From the NCBI GenBank assembly GCA_964441755.1, contig CAYTVG010000018.1:1-64000 (forward strand): a DNA stretch of 64,000 nucleotides, in the 5' to 3' direction. Position numbers and translations under genes: made by a program. The notes beneath the pieces were generated by a model. That model had not been told where the DNA came from, made no database searches, and saw only the letters and a program-made list of their open reading frames with translations. The stretch comes from JAUMBM01 sp964441755. GTDB lineage: Bacteria > Bacteroidota > Bacteroidia > Chitinophagales > Saprospiraceae. Numbering within the stretch: the stretch's first letter is position 1; every line of letters begins with the position of its first letter. This document shows, piece after piece, positions 51,135 through 59,688 of the stretch.

Positions 51135-53645
51135 ATGCGCAAATTTTTCAATCGGCTGCTTAACAGCACAGATCATCCTCACTACAAGACTATTGTGTTG
51201 TTGATGTGGCGTATGTTGCTGGCAGGCGTCATGCTGGTGTTGTTGATATTTCTTATTTTGTCGTTCACCAAGTTGCCCTCGGTAGCGGAGCTGGAGAACC
51301 CCCGCAGCAATCAGGCATCGCAGGTTCTCTGCGATGATGGTACAGTATTGGGGAAGTACTACACAGAAAACAGGGTGCCGGTGGAGTATAAGGACTTGTC
51401 TCCTCACCTCGTCAACGCGCTGATTGCTACTGAAGACAAGCGATTCAGAGACCATCCCGGCATTGATTTTGTAAGTGCTGTACGCGCTATTGTATTTCTT
51501 GGAAGCCGGGGCGGCGGCAGTACGATCACGCAGCAGCTGGCCAAGCAGCTTTTCACAGTACAGGTTTCGAGCAACGTTGCTGAGCGCATCATACAGAAGC
51601 TCAAGGAGTGGATTATTGCGGTGCAACTGGAACGCAGGTACACCAAGGAGGAGATTATAGCACTCTACCTCAATCGCTACGACTTTATCAACGGGGCGCA
51701 GGGTATACGGGCTGCGAGTGAAATTTATTTCAACACACATCCCAAAGACCTGGCTATACAGGATGCAGCTACCTTGGTGGGTATGCTGAAAAATTCATCT
51801 TTGTACAACCCTATCAGTCGTCCGGATATGGTGCTGCAGCGCCGCTCAGTGGTATTAAAACAAATGGTTGTCAGCGGGTTTATTACCGAAGCGGAGTATC
51901 GCCGGCTCATTCGCAAACCTTTGGGACTGCGGTTTACGCGGCAGACGCACACAGACGGACTAGCGCCTTACATGCGCATGGAATTGGCTAAGCAACTGCG
52001 GCAGTTGCTCAGCCAGCCGGAGTACAGAAAACCGGACGGGACTATGTACGATCTCTATCGCGATGGTTTGCGCATCTATACCAGCATCAATGCAGATATG
52101 CAGCGCATAGCCGAAGAGGAGATGGAAAAACACATGGCACAGCTTCAGCGCGTATTTTTTACCCACTGGAAGGGCAGAGATCCCTGGACATACGATAATG
52201 CTTCCTCTACGACCAAAGTACCGGTTGAGCGGCGCGAACTTGAGTTTATGTTATACCTGCGTTCATCGGAACGTTACCAAAAACTCAGGATAGAATATCT
52301 GGCGGGAATAATCACAGCATTGGAGGCCGAAACGGGGGTACGTTTTCACGAGGATGACAGAGAAATTGAGCGCATACTGCGCGAAAAGGAGAAGCCCGGC
52401 CATTTCAACAGACTTATTAAGGCAAAGCTGATATCGGAAGAGCTTGCGGATCGCTACCGCCGGGTGTTGCAAAGCAACAGCTTGCCGACGCTCGAGCGGC
52501 AATGGGCAGCGTTACAGTCGGCTGTCAAAAACAGCTTTAACAAGCCTGTACCCATGCGGGTTTTTGCTTACAACGACAGGCATTATGTGGATACTATCAT
52601 GAGTCCGAGAGACTCTCTGAAGTACCTCAGCATGTTTCTGCAGACGGGCATCATGGCGGTTGAGCCTTCTTCCGGAGAGGTGAAAGTATGGGTGGGCGGC
52701 ATCAATCACGAATGGTTTCAGTACGACCATGTCAATCGCGAGACTCGCCGGCAGGTGGGCTCTACTTTCAAGCCTTTTGTGTATGCGACCGCCATCGCTA
52801 TGCAGGGGCTGAGTCCCTGTTTTGAGGTGATTGACAGACCTGTGACTATCAGTCCGGGTGAGGGAGAGTTTGGGCTTATTAAATCCTGGACACCCCGCAA
52901 CGCAGACGGGGATTATTCAGGTAATTCGTACACGCTTTTTGAGGCACTCAACAAATCGGTCAATACGGTTTCTGCTTATCTGATGAAGGAACTCGGTAGT
53001 CCTGAGCCAGTGCGCACACTGGCTGCACAGATGGGTATTGATAAGTCTGTGTTACCTTCTTCTCCTTCTATTTGTCTGGGCTCAGTAGATCTGTCAGTAG
53101 AAGAGATGACAGGTGCTTATGCAACTTTTGTCAACAATGGTATCTATGTCAGGCCTGCGCTGTTGTTGCGCGTGGAAGATCGCTTCGGGAATATCATCTA
53201 TGAGTCGATACCGGAAGAAAACCTGGCGCTCAGTCCGGCTTACAATTATACCATGGTAAATATGCTGGAGAAAGCGCTCACCAACCGGGGGAAAGTGCAG
53301 GGGCCGGTAGGGGGAAAGACAGGAACCACCAATGACTACGCAGATGGCTGGTTTATGGGGATTACACCCGAGCTTGTGGTAGGTACCTGGGTCGGGGGCG
53401 ATAAGCGCTGGATAGCTTTCAGGGATCTGGCCTACGGGCAGGGATCTCGTATGGCGAGACCGTTCTTCCTGTCTTTCATTGAGCGTTTACAGAATGATCC
53501 CAAGATTAACTGGGACAAGACGGCCACATTTTATAAGCCACCCGGAGAACTTGGTATTGAACTGGACTGCAATGCATACAGAGGAGCACTTAACAGCGAT
53601 GATGCGTTTGAACGCCGCATCGACAACCAGCCGGATTTTGACTGA
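51135..53645 (+). CDS. class A penicillin-binding protein (PBP1A-like)
   Basis: 836 residues. A cytoplasmic start, one membrane anchor (about 23-48), a GT51 glycosyltransferase domain with 'ALIATEDKRFRDHPGIDFVSAVRAI' and 'GSRGGGSTITQQLAKQLF', then a transpeptidase with 'STFKPFVYATAI' (active Ser543), 'KSVNT' and 'GKTGTTNDYADGWFMG' (about 727). It polymerises and cross-links peptidoglycan in the periplasm. An insert between the two domains (about 320-500) is longer than in E. coli PBP1b and typical of Bacteroidota. gyrB follows about 70 bases later. Confidence 0.95.
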   Translation: MRKFFNRLLNSTDHPHYKTIVLLMWRMLLAGVMLVLLIFLILSFTKLPSVAELENPRSNQASQVLCDDGTVLGKYYTENRVPVEYKDLSPHLVNALIATEDKRFRDHPGIDFVSAVRAIVFLGSRGGGSTITQQLAKQLFTVQVSSNVAERIIQKLKEWIIAVQLERRYTKEEIIALYLNRYDFINGAQGIRAASEIYFNTHPKDLAIQDAATLVGMLKNSSLYNPISRPDMVLQRRSVVLKQMVVSGFITEAEYRRLIRKPLGLRFTRQTHTDGLAPYMRMELAKQLRQLLSQPEYRKPDGTMYDLYRDGLRIYTSINADMQRIAEEEMEKHMAQLQRVFFTHWKGRDPWTYDNASSTTKVPVERRELEFMLYLRSSERYQKLRIEYLAGIITALEAETGVRFHEDDREIERILREKEKPGHFNRLIKAKLISEELADRYRRVLQSNSLPTLERQWAALQSAVKNSFNKPVPMRVFAYNDRHYVDTIMSPRDSLKYLSMFLQTGIMAVEPSSGEVKVWVGGINHEWFQYDHVNRETRRQVGSTFKPFVYATAIAMQGLSPCFEVIDRPVTISPGEGEFGLIKSWTPRNADGDYSGNSYTLFEALNKSVNTVSAYLMKELGSPEPVRTLAAQMGIDKSVLPSSPSICLGSVDLSVEEMTGAYATFVNNGIYVRPALLLRVEDRFGNIIYESIPEENLALSPAYNYTMVNMLEKALTNRGKVQGPVGGKTGTTNDYADGWFMGITPELVVGTWVGGDKRWIAFRDLAYGQGSRMARPFFLSFIERLQNDPKINWDKTATFYKPPGELGIELDCNAYRGALNSDDAFERRIDNQPDFD

Positions 53646-53716
53646 TGTTATATTATCCGGCAGCCGAAAAAATGGCAGGAATGGTGCTTTCATTATTTTT
53701 TCGCTAATTTTATTTC

Positions 53717-55693
53717 ATGAATGATATGAAACAAGGAGAGGACATTCGACCCAACCCTTCTGAATACAATGCCAGTAATATTACGGCACTTGAAGGACTC
53801 GAAGCCGTACGCAAACGGCCCGGCATGTATATCGGCAGTACCGATACCAAGGGGCTCCACCACTTGGTATGGGAAGTTGTTGATAACTCTATCGACGAGC
53901 ATCTGGCGGGCTATTGTACGGATATAGACCTCGTAATTCATGCAGATAACTCCATCACGGTCACAGATAATGGTCGGGGTATTCCTACGGGTATGCACGA
54001 AAAGCTGAATAAGTCAGCCCTCGAAGTGGTCATGACGGTGCTGCACGCCGGGGGTAAATTTGACAAAGATACCTATAAGGTGTCGGGCGGTCTGCACGGG
54101 GTGGGTATTTCCTGCGTCAATGCACTGTCGACCTATGTACGTGTGGAGGTACATCGCGAGGGAAAAATTTTCGAACAGGAGTACAGCATAGGCAAACCGC
54201 TGGGCGAGGTCAAAGTTATTGGCCAGTCTGACCGCACGGGTACAACCGTTACCTTCAGGCCTGATGACACCATTTTCGAAACAACCGAGTTCAAGTATGA
54301 CGTTCTGGCTGCGCGTCTGCGGGAGATGGCCTACCTCAATGCCGGGCTGCGGCTGAGTCTTACAGATGAGCGCGAGCCCGATGACAAAAAGCAGGCAAGG
54401 CGCGAGGATTTTTATTCCGAAGGTGGATTGCGCGAGTTTGTTCTTTATCTGGACGAGGGCAAGACCAAGCTTATCGATAAACCTATCTGGGTAAAAGGAG
54501 AGGAGGAGAATGTGGAGGTGGAAGTCGCTATACAGTACAATACTTCTTTCTCGGAAAACATTTACTCTTTCGTCAACAATATCAATACCCGGGAGGGAGG
54601 TACGCACGTTGCCGGCTTCCGCCGGGCGCTCACCCGCGTATTTACCAAGTACGGGGAAGATAGTGGCATGTTTAAAAAGCTTAAGTTTAAAGTCTCCGGA
54701 GAAGATTTTCGGGAAGGTCTCACGGCTGTGGTGTCGGTCAAGGTGCCTGAACCGCAGTTTAAGGGGCAGACTAAAGGCGAGTTGGGCAACTCTGAGGTCA
54801 CAGGTATTGTCTCCCGCTCCGTTGGCGATGCGCTGATGATTTTCCTGGAAGAAAACCCCAATGAAGCCCGTCGTATCGTTGATAAGGTTATCCTGGCAGC
54901 TACAGCCCGCCATGCAGCGCGCAAGGCGCGTGAAATGGTGCAGCGCAAAAATGTCCTGACAGGCGGGGGACTGCCCGGTAAACTGGCCGACTGTAGTTCG
55001 CGGGATCCCGGCGAGGCGGAGATATTCCTCGTGGAAGGGGATTCGGCCGGTGGAACGGCCAAGCAGGGGCGCGATCGCAATTTTCAGGCAATCCTGCCGC
55101 TGCGCGGAAAAATCCTCAATGTAGAAAAGGCCATGGAGCACAAAATCTACGAAAATGAGGAAATTAAAAACCTTTTCACTGCACTCGGAGTGCGTATCGA
55201 AGAGGGGCATGATGGCGAACGGGTTCTGAATATCGAAAAACTGCGCTACCACAAGGTCATCATCATGTGCGATGCCGATGTCGATGGTAGCCACATTACC
55301 ACACTCATACTTACCTTCTTTTTCCGCTACATGCGGGAACTGGTAGAACAGGGATATATTTATATCGCACAACCGCCTCTTTATCAAGTCAGAAAAAGCA
55401 AAAATGCCGTCTATGCCTGGAATGAGGAGGAGCGACTGCAGGCCATCGCGCAGTTTGGCGGTCACGAAAATGACAGCAACATCAAGATTCAGCGCTACAA
55501 GGGACTTGGTGAAATGAACGCTGAGCAGCTCTGGGAAACAACTATGGATCCTACTATGCGCAACCTGCAGCAGGTGACCATCGAAGATGCCCGCGAAGCC
55601 GACCGCGTTTTTGCGATGCTGATGGGCGATGAGGTGCCGCCGAGGCGGGCTTTTATTGAGGCCAATGCCAAGTATGCTAAGGTAGATGCCTAA
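53717..55693 (+). CDS. gyrB: DNA gyrase subunit B
   Basis: 658 residues; ATG 53717 or ATG 53726. GHKL ATPase 'WEVVDNSIDEHLAGY', 'DNGRGIPTG', 'YKVSGGLHGVGISCVNALS'; transducer 'NNINTREGGTHVAGFRRALTR'; TOPRIM 'EIFLVEGDSAGGTAKQGRDRNFQAILPLRGKILNVEKA' (Glu near 438) and 'IIMCDADVDGSHI'; C-terminal 'QRYKGLGEMNAEQLWETTMDP'. These wordings favour GyrB over ParE. Two terminators follow in tandem. Confidence 0.96.
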   Translation: MNDMKQGEDIRPNPSEYNASNITALEGLEAVRKRPGMYIGSTDTKGLHHLVWEVVDNSIDEHLAGYCTDIDLVIHADNSITVTDNGRGIPTGMHEKLNKSALEVVMTVLHAGGKFDKDTYKVSGGLHGVGISCVNALSTYVRVEVHREGKIFEQEYSIGKPLGEVKVIGQSDRTGTTVTFRPDDTIFETTEFKYDVLAARLREMAYLNAGLRLSLTDEREPDDKKQARREDFYSEGGLREFVLYLDEGKTKLIDKPIWVKGEEENVEVEVAIQYNTSFSENIYSFVNNINTREGGTHVAGFRRALTRVFTKYGEDSGMFKKLKFKVSGEDFREGLTAVVSVKVPEPQFKGQTKGELGNSEVTGIVSRSVGDALMIFLEENPNEARRIVDKVILAATARHAARKAREMVQRKNVLTGGGLPGKLADCSSRDPGEAEIFLVEGDSAGGTAKQGRDRNFQAILPLRGKILNVEKAMEHKIYENEEIKNLFTALGVRIEEGHDGERVLNIEKLRYHKVIIMCDADVDGSHITTLILTFFFRYMRELVEQGYIYIAQPPLYQVRKSKNAVYAWNEEERLQAIAQFGGHENDSNIKIQRYKGLGEMNAEQLWETTMDPTMRNLQQVTIEDAREADRVFAMLMGDEVPPRRAFIEANAKYAKVDA

Positions 55694-55722
55694 TCTGCAG
55701 GTTCTGCAGGCAGTTGTAAAAT

Positions 55723-55758
55723 AGTCGTTGGCGGTGACAGCCGCCAACGACTGTTTTG
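55723..55758 (+). terminator. first of two gyrB terminators
   Basis: AGTCGTTGGCGG (55723-55734) pairs perfectly with CCGCCAACGACT (55741-55752), loop of six, then GTTTTG. Confidence 0.7.
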
Positions 55759-55762
55759 CTTT

Positions 55763-55806
55763 CAGGAGGAGCACAGCCGGCCGGCTGTGTTCCTCCTGTT
55801 TTTTTT
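55763..55806 (+). terminator. second gyrB terminator, strong
   Basis: CAGGAGGA, one unpaired base, CACAGCCGG mirrored by CCGGCTGTG, one base, TCCTCCTG (55763-55798), then eight T. It insulates gyrB from the BlaI promoter, whose first operator begins two bases later. Confidence 0.85.
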
Positions 55807-55807
55807 C

Positions 55808-55881
55808 TACGAAAAAATTCGTAAATAAATTTGCAAGTACGATGGGTTTCGTATACATTTGTGTGTACGAAATAATTCGTA
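55808..55881 (+). promoter_or_regulatory. BlaI-type promoter with three operators
   Basis: Promoter: TTTG (55830-55833), 20-base spacer, TACATTTG (55854-55861). Operators: TACGAAAAAATTCGTA (55808-55823), TACGATGGGTTTCGTA (55838-55853) and TACGAAATAATTCGTA (55866-55881), 30 and 28 bp apart. They lie upstream of minus-33, in the spacer, and over the start site. Classic negative autoregulation layout. Confidence 0.85.
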
Positions 55882-55909
55882 CATATATGACCTAAATACA
55901 ACAGTCAGC

Positions 55910-56311
55910 ATGATACGACCTACGGAATCCGAACTGGAAATACTGCAAGTGCTGTGGTCGGAAGGCCCCTGCACCGTGCGGCTGGTACACGAAAAGCTGA
56001 GTGGTGACCGGCACAAGGAAGTTGGCTATACGACCACGCTTAAGCTCATGCAGATCATGCTGGAGAAAGGGCTTTTGGCGCGGGACGAATCCCAGCGCAC
56101 GCATGTCTACCGTGCCTTGGTGGAGGAGTCGGCCATCCGGCAGGGGCTGTTGCAGCGATTTGTAGATACAGCCTTCCGGGGCTCAGCCTCTCAGCTGGTG
56201 ATGGAACTTTTGGGGCATCACCAGACAGATGCGCAGGAACTGGAGGCCATACGGCAGCTGATAGACCGAATAGAGCAGGAAGGAGATCGTTCTGCGGACC
56301 AACAAAAATAG
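55910..56311 (+). CDS. BlaI/MecI-family repressor
   Basis: 133 residues from ATG 55910; the frame is open from 55859, but those codons lie over the operator. 'IRPTESELEILQVLWSEGPCTVRLVHEKL' and 'GYTTTLKLMQIMLEKGLLARDESQRTHVYRAL' form the winged helix. The C-terminal helices dimerise and are the usual cleavage region. It should bind the three TACGA-N6-TCGTA sites in front of it. The M56 peptidase gene follows 6 bases later, as in blaI-blaR1 pairs. Confidence 0.93.
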   Translation: MIRPTESELEILQVLWSEGPCTVRLVHEKLSGDRHKEVGYTTTLKLMQIMLEKGLLARDESQRTHVYRALVEESAIRQGLLQRFVDTAFRGSASQLVMELLGHHQTDAQELEAIRQLIDRIEQEGDRSADQQK

Positions 56312-56317
56312 GATGAT

Positions 56318-58288
56318 ATGCTACTCACGAGCTATTCTTCGGGTATGTATGCAATGGGCTGGATGGTAATTCATTCATGGTGGCAGGCGGGGATAATTGG
56401 TCTGTTGCTGTGGGTATGTTTACACCAGCTCAGGCAGCGCGAGGCCCGTATTCGCTATGGGTTGGCCTATGCAGCACTGCTGCTGCAGTGGGTGGTCAGC
56501 CTGCTTACCTGGGCGTACCTGTACACACCCAAAGTAACGACAGCTGTACCCACCGACTGGACGAAGGGGGGGTATGCTGCTATGCCGGCGGCTTCGCAGG
56601 CCGTTGAGCCGGCCTGGCATGAACTGATCGTTGGCTGGATTGATGGTCATACGACCTGGATTGTAGCACTTTGGCTGGCAGGCATGAGTTTTTTTGCCAT
56701 CCGGCTGTTATTAGGGCTGGCATATATTCGCCGATTGCGGGCGGAAGCACAACCGTTGGAGGCGGGGCAGGCCGTGCTGCAGTCGCTGGCGGGCAAGTTG
56801 GGTTTACAAAAGTCTGTGCGGCTGATGGCGTCGGCACATATCTCCGTGCCGATGGTCGTCGGCCAGCTCAAGCCGCTGATATTATTTCCTGTGGGCCTGA
56901 TCAACCAGTTGAGTCCTGCGCAGACAGAAGCTATACTGGCGCATGAGCTGGCACATATTTACCGCTACGATTACTGGCTCAATTTGTTGCAGTATGTCAT
57001 TGAAGCCATTTTTTACTACCACCCGGTCATTTGGTGGATTGGCGGTGTGGTGCGGAAGGAGCGGGAGCATTGCTGTGATGACATAGCAGTCGGGCTGGTG
57101 GGCAACCGTATAACCTACGCCCGCACGCTGCTGGCGATGGAGACCTATCAGCAGACAGGCAGCAGGTTGGCGCCTGCCTTTACTGCCGGCAGGAAGCAAT
57201 TGCAGGGACGTATAGAGAGAATTTTATTACCAAATATCAATCAATCAGATATGCGCACAAAATTAGTAATTACGGGACTGTTGCTGGTTTCGGCCATCAT
57301 TTTTTCCTTTCAGCAACCCTTGCAGGGAAAAAATGCTGACGCGGCTGTTATCATTGAAACCCAAAGAGACAGTTTGCCTGTTGAAAAAAGACGTATGGTC
57401 TTTGTCACAGAAGGGCAGGAAGTGGACGTCACCTGGCTCAATGGTAAGATCAGCCTGCTGAGTATTGACGGCAAGAATATTCCCAGTGACCAAATCCCGG
57501 CTTATGAGCCAATGATAGCGGATAAGGTCAGGTCAATGCCTACACCTCCCACGCCGCCTACGCCCCCCACGCCGCCCAGCCCTCCCGGTCTGCAGGGCAG
57601 TACTGAAGACATCCGACAAGTGCAGGTCTTCAAAGATGGCGGAGAGGAGCGCATTGTAATCACCCGGAACGGAGCCTCGACCGGTGGGAAAGAAGAGACG
57701 GAGACGATTATCCTGGTCAATTCGGATCGGCGGACTTCAGCGGACTCTGCTGTCATCATTGTCAGAGCACTTGAGGGCGCTGTTGGCGCACAGAACGGCA
57801 ATGTCATCAAACTGAACGGTGATGCCCGGCGAGCGGTCATCATCACGGAGGATATTGAGGGGCTGGACCTGCCAGCTTCACCGGAGGGTATACGGAAGAT
57901 AGTCATTCACAAGAACAATGAGATGACCATCGAGCGGGTAGAAGGTGCGGGGGGTGACTCTGTCATGATTTCACAAGTCATACGCCTGGACGATCTGCAA
58001 AATGCACCTGCCTTCAGAGAGGCCAATCCCCTGTTTTTGCAGGGACTGCCCGAAGGTATGGGTAAATTTGCTTTCATTGCTGCCAGCTCCGTTGAAATGC
58101 TGTTGTTGCGGGAAGGGGTGATTGCCGACCAGGGCAATTATAAGATGGAGCTCACCTACACGAGCTTAAAGATTAACGGGAAGCGGCAGAGCGACGACCT
58201 GCATCGCCGGGTGAAAGCCGCCTACGAAGCAGAGACGGGCCGTAGCATGACGCCCAAAGCGCGGGTGGTGGTTGATAAAAATAACTAG
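56318..58288 (+). CDS. M56-family (BlaR1-like) membrane peptidase/sensor
   Basis: 656 residues. Four membrane segments before residue 250 and one near 312-328. Zinc motif HELAH (209-213) and 'VRKEREHCCDDIAVGL' supply the ligands. A Thr/Pro linker of TPP repeats (about 408-424) leads to a long C-terminal periplasmic region (to 656) that is Ile/Val-rich and lacks any penicillin-binding SxxK-KTG set, so it is not a beta-lactam sensor. By analogy it cleaves the BlaI-type repressor when its outer part senses something unknown. Followed by a strong terminator. Confidence 0.9.
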   Translation: MLLTSYSSGMYAMGWMVIHSWWQAGIIGLLLWVCLHQLRQREARIRYGLAYAALLLQWVVSLLTWAYLYTPKVTTAVPTDWTKGGYAAMPAASQAVEPAWHELIVGWIDGHTTWIVALWLAGMSFFAIRLLLGLAYIRRLRAEAQPLEAGQAVLQSLAGKLGLQKSVRLMASAHISVPMVVGQLKPLILFPVGLINQLSPAQTEAILAHELAHIYRYDYWLNLLQYVIEAIFYYHPVIWWIGGVVRKEREHCCDDIAVGLVGNRITYARTLLAMETYQQTGSRLAPAFTAGRKQLQGRIERILLPNINQSDMRTKLVITGLLLVSAIIFSFQQPLQGKNADAAVIIETQRDSLPVEKRRMVFVTEGQEVDVTWLNGKISLLSIDGKNIPSDQIPAYEPMIADKVRSMPTPPTPPTPPTPPSPPGLQGSTEDIRQVQVFKDGGEERIVITRNGASTGGKEETETIILVNSDRRTSADSAVIIVRALEGAVGAQNGNVIKLNGDARRAVIITEDIEGLDLPASPEGIRKIVIHKNNEMTIERVEGAGGDSVMISQVIRLDDLQNAPAFREANPLFLQGLPEGMGKFAFIAASSVEMLLLREGVIADQGNYKMELTYTSLKINGKRQSDDLHRRVKAAYEAETGRSMTPKARVVVDKNN

Positions 58289-58365
58289 CGACCAATGTGA
58301 GCCCGGGCGTTTTTGCCGGAGGCAAAAAATTGCCCAATACGCAGTGGCGGCAGCCAAGATCTTAC

Positions 58366-58406
58366 AGATGGGGGGCAGCGGTAAATCCGCTGCCCCCCAT
58401 CTTTTT
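58366..58406 (+). terminator. terminator of the BlaI/M56 operon
   Basis: AGATGGGGGGCAGCGG (58366-58381) and CCGCTGCCCCCCATCT (58387-58402) form a perfect 16-bp stem, loop TAAAT, then TTTT. Confidence 0.9.
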
Positions 58407-58482
58407 AGAAGAATCCAAAACAGGCACGGGCGCTGTCCATGTGATGAAGGCAGAGTCCTGCTGATATTACGTGCCTGTTTAC

Positions 58483-58490
58483 TATCTTTG
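58483..58490 (+). promoter_or_regulatory. minus-7 box of the DegT aminotransferase gene
   Basis: TATCTTTG, 20 bases before ATG 58511. No clear minus-33 TTTG. Confidence 0.5.
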
Positions 58491-58510
58491 CAGCACAAAA
58501 GCGTATCCCC

Positions 58511-59644
58511 ATGCCAAATTTACAGATGGTAGACCTGCACAGCCAATACCTCAATATGCAGGAAGAGATTGACAATGCCGTGCTGAACGTGATCCGTTCG
58601 GGGGCATTTATCAACGGCCCTGCCGTTAAATCTTTTCAGGCAAACCTGGAAAAATATTTGGGCGTAGGCCATGTGGTTCCCTGCGCCAACGGCACCGATG
58701 CCCTGCAGATTGCGATGATGGCGCTCGGCCTTCAGCCGGGCGATGAGGTTATTGTGCCTGCTTTTACCTATGTTGCTACTGCTGAGGTGATTGCCCTGCT
58801 GGGACTAAAGCCTGTGATGGTAGATGTAGATCCTGCTACTTTCAACATTACTGCCGAATTGATAGCCCCGGCTATTACCGGGCGGACGCGGGCGATTGTC
58901 CCTGTCCACCTCTTCGGGCAGAGCTGTGATATGGAGCCTATTATTGCACTGGCCGAGCAGCACAAGCTCTGGATTGTTGAGGACAATGCCCAGGCAATTG
59001 GCGCCGAGTATACATTCTCTGACGGCCGGGTGCTGCGCACCGGAGCGCTGGGGCATATTGGCTGTACTTCTTTTTACCCCTCCAAAAACCTGGGCGCCTA
59101 TGGCGACGGCGGGGCGCTTTACACCAATGACGCAAACCATGCCGCCCGCTGCCGCGCGGTAGCCAACCACGGGCAGTCTGTGCGCCGCTACTACCACGAC
59201 TATGTGGGGGTGAATTCGCGCCTGGATTCTATACAGGCGGCCATACTGGACATCAAACTGGCGCGGCTGGATGATTACATCCGCGCCCGGCAGGAAGCGG
59301 CGGCCTATTACGATCAGGCGCTGGCGGGCCTCCCGGGCCTGCACACGCCTGTGCGACAGGCGGGCAGCACCCACGTTTTTCACCAATATACACTGAAAGT
59401 CGACGGCGGACGCCGCGACGCGCTGCAGGCTTTTTTACAGGAAAAGGGCGTGCCTACCATGATTTACTACCCTGTGCCTTTGTATAAGCAGGACGCCTAC
59501 AAGGCGGCTGCGGCCAATGAAGTGGACGAACTGCCGGTGACGGAAGCGCTTTGCCAGTCGGTGATCAGCCTGCCTATGCATACCGAGTTTAAGCAGTCGG
59601 AGCTTGCCTATATTGTTGAGCAGGTTAAGGCTTTCGGTTGGTAA
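58511..59644 (+). CDS. DegT/DnrJ/EryC1/StrS-family sugar aminotransferase
   Basis: 377 residues, PLP enzyme. 'MVDLHSQYLNMQEEIDNAVLNVIRSGAFINGPAVKSFQANLEKYL' is the usual start; 'CANGTDALQIAMMALGLQPGDEVIVPAFTYVATAEVI' binds the cofactor phosphate; 'VEDNAQAIGA' holds the Asp to the pyridine N; the Schiff-base Lys is in 'SFYPSKNLGAYGDGGAL'. Closest in style to WbpE/WlbC-type UDP-3-keto-sugar aminotransferases of surface polysaccharide paths. No sugar-pathway neighbours are present, so the substrate is open. Confidence 0.9.
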   Translation: MPNLQMVDLHSQYLNMQEEIDNAVLNVIRSGAFINGPAVKSFQANLEKYLGVGHVVPCANGTDALQIAMMALGLQPGDEVIVPAFTYVATAEVIALLGLKPVMVDVDPATFNITAELIAPAITGRTRAIVPVHLFGQSCDMEPIIALAEQHKLWIVEDNAQAIGAEYTFSDGRVLRTGALGHIGCTSFYPSKNLGAYGDGGALYTNDANHAARCRAVANHGQSVRRYYHDYVGVNSRLDSIQAAILDIKLARLDDYIRARQEAAAYYDQALAGLPGLHTPVRQAGSTHVFHQYTLKVDGGRRDALQAFLQEKGVPTMIYYPVPLYKQDAYKAAAANEVDELPVTEALCQSVISLPMHTEFKQSELAYIVEQVKAFGW

Positions 59645-59647
59645 AAT

Positions 59648-59685
59648 TCACAGCCTTTGGCGGCTATGACCGCCAAAGGCTGTGA
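59648..59685. terminator. bidirectional hairpin between convergent genes
   Basis: TCACAGCCTTTGGCGG (59648-59663) and CCGCCAAAGGCTGTGA (59670-59685), a perfect 16-bp stem with a six-base loop; no U-tract on either side. Confidence 0.6.
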
Positions 59686-59688
59686 GCA

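Noticed and set aside
50607..51740. A 377-codon minus-strand frame across folB, the intergenic gap and the PBP start
   Set aside because: It crosses two real genes in the wrong frame and matches no family.
54014..55858. A 614-codon open frame on the minus strand opposite gyrB
   Set aside because: It is a shadow of gyrB, whose motifs are complete; the antisense product has no recognisable domain and no promoter.
56318..58288. M56 protein as a beta-lactam sensor (true BlaR1)
   Set aside because: No penicillin-binding domain motifs in the C-terminal region and no beta-lactamase gene nearby.
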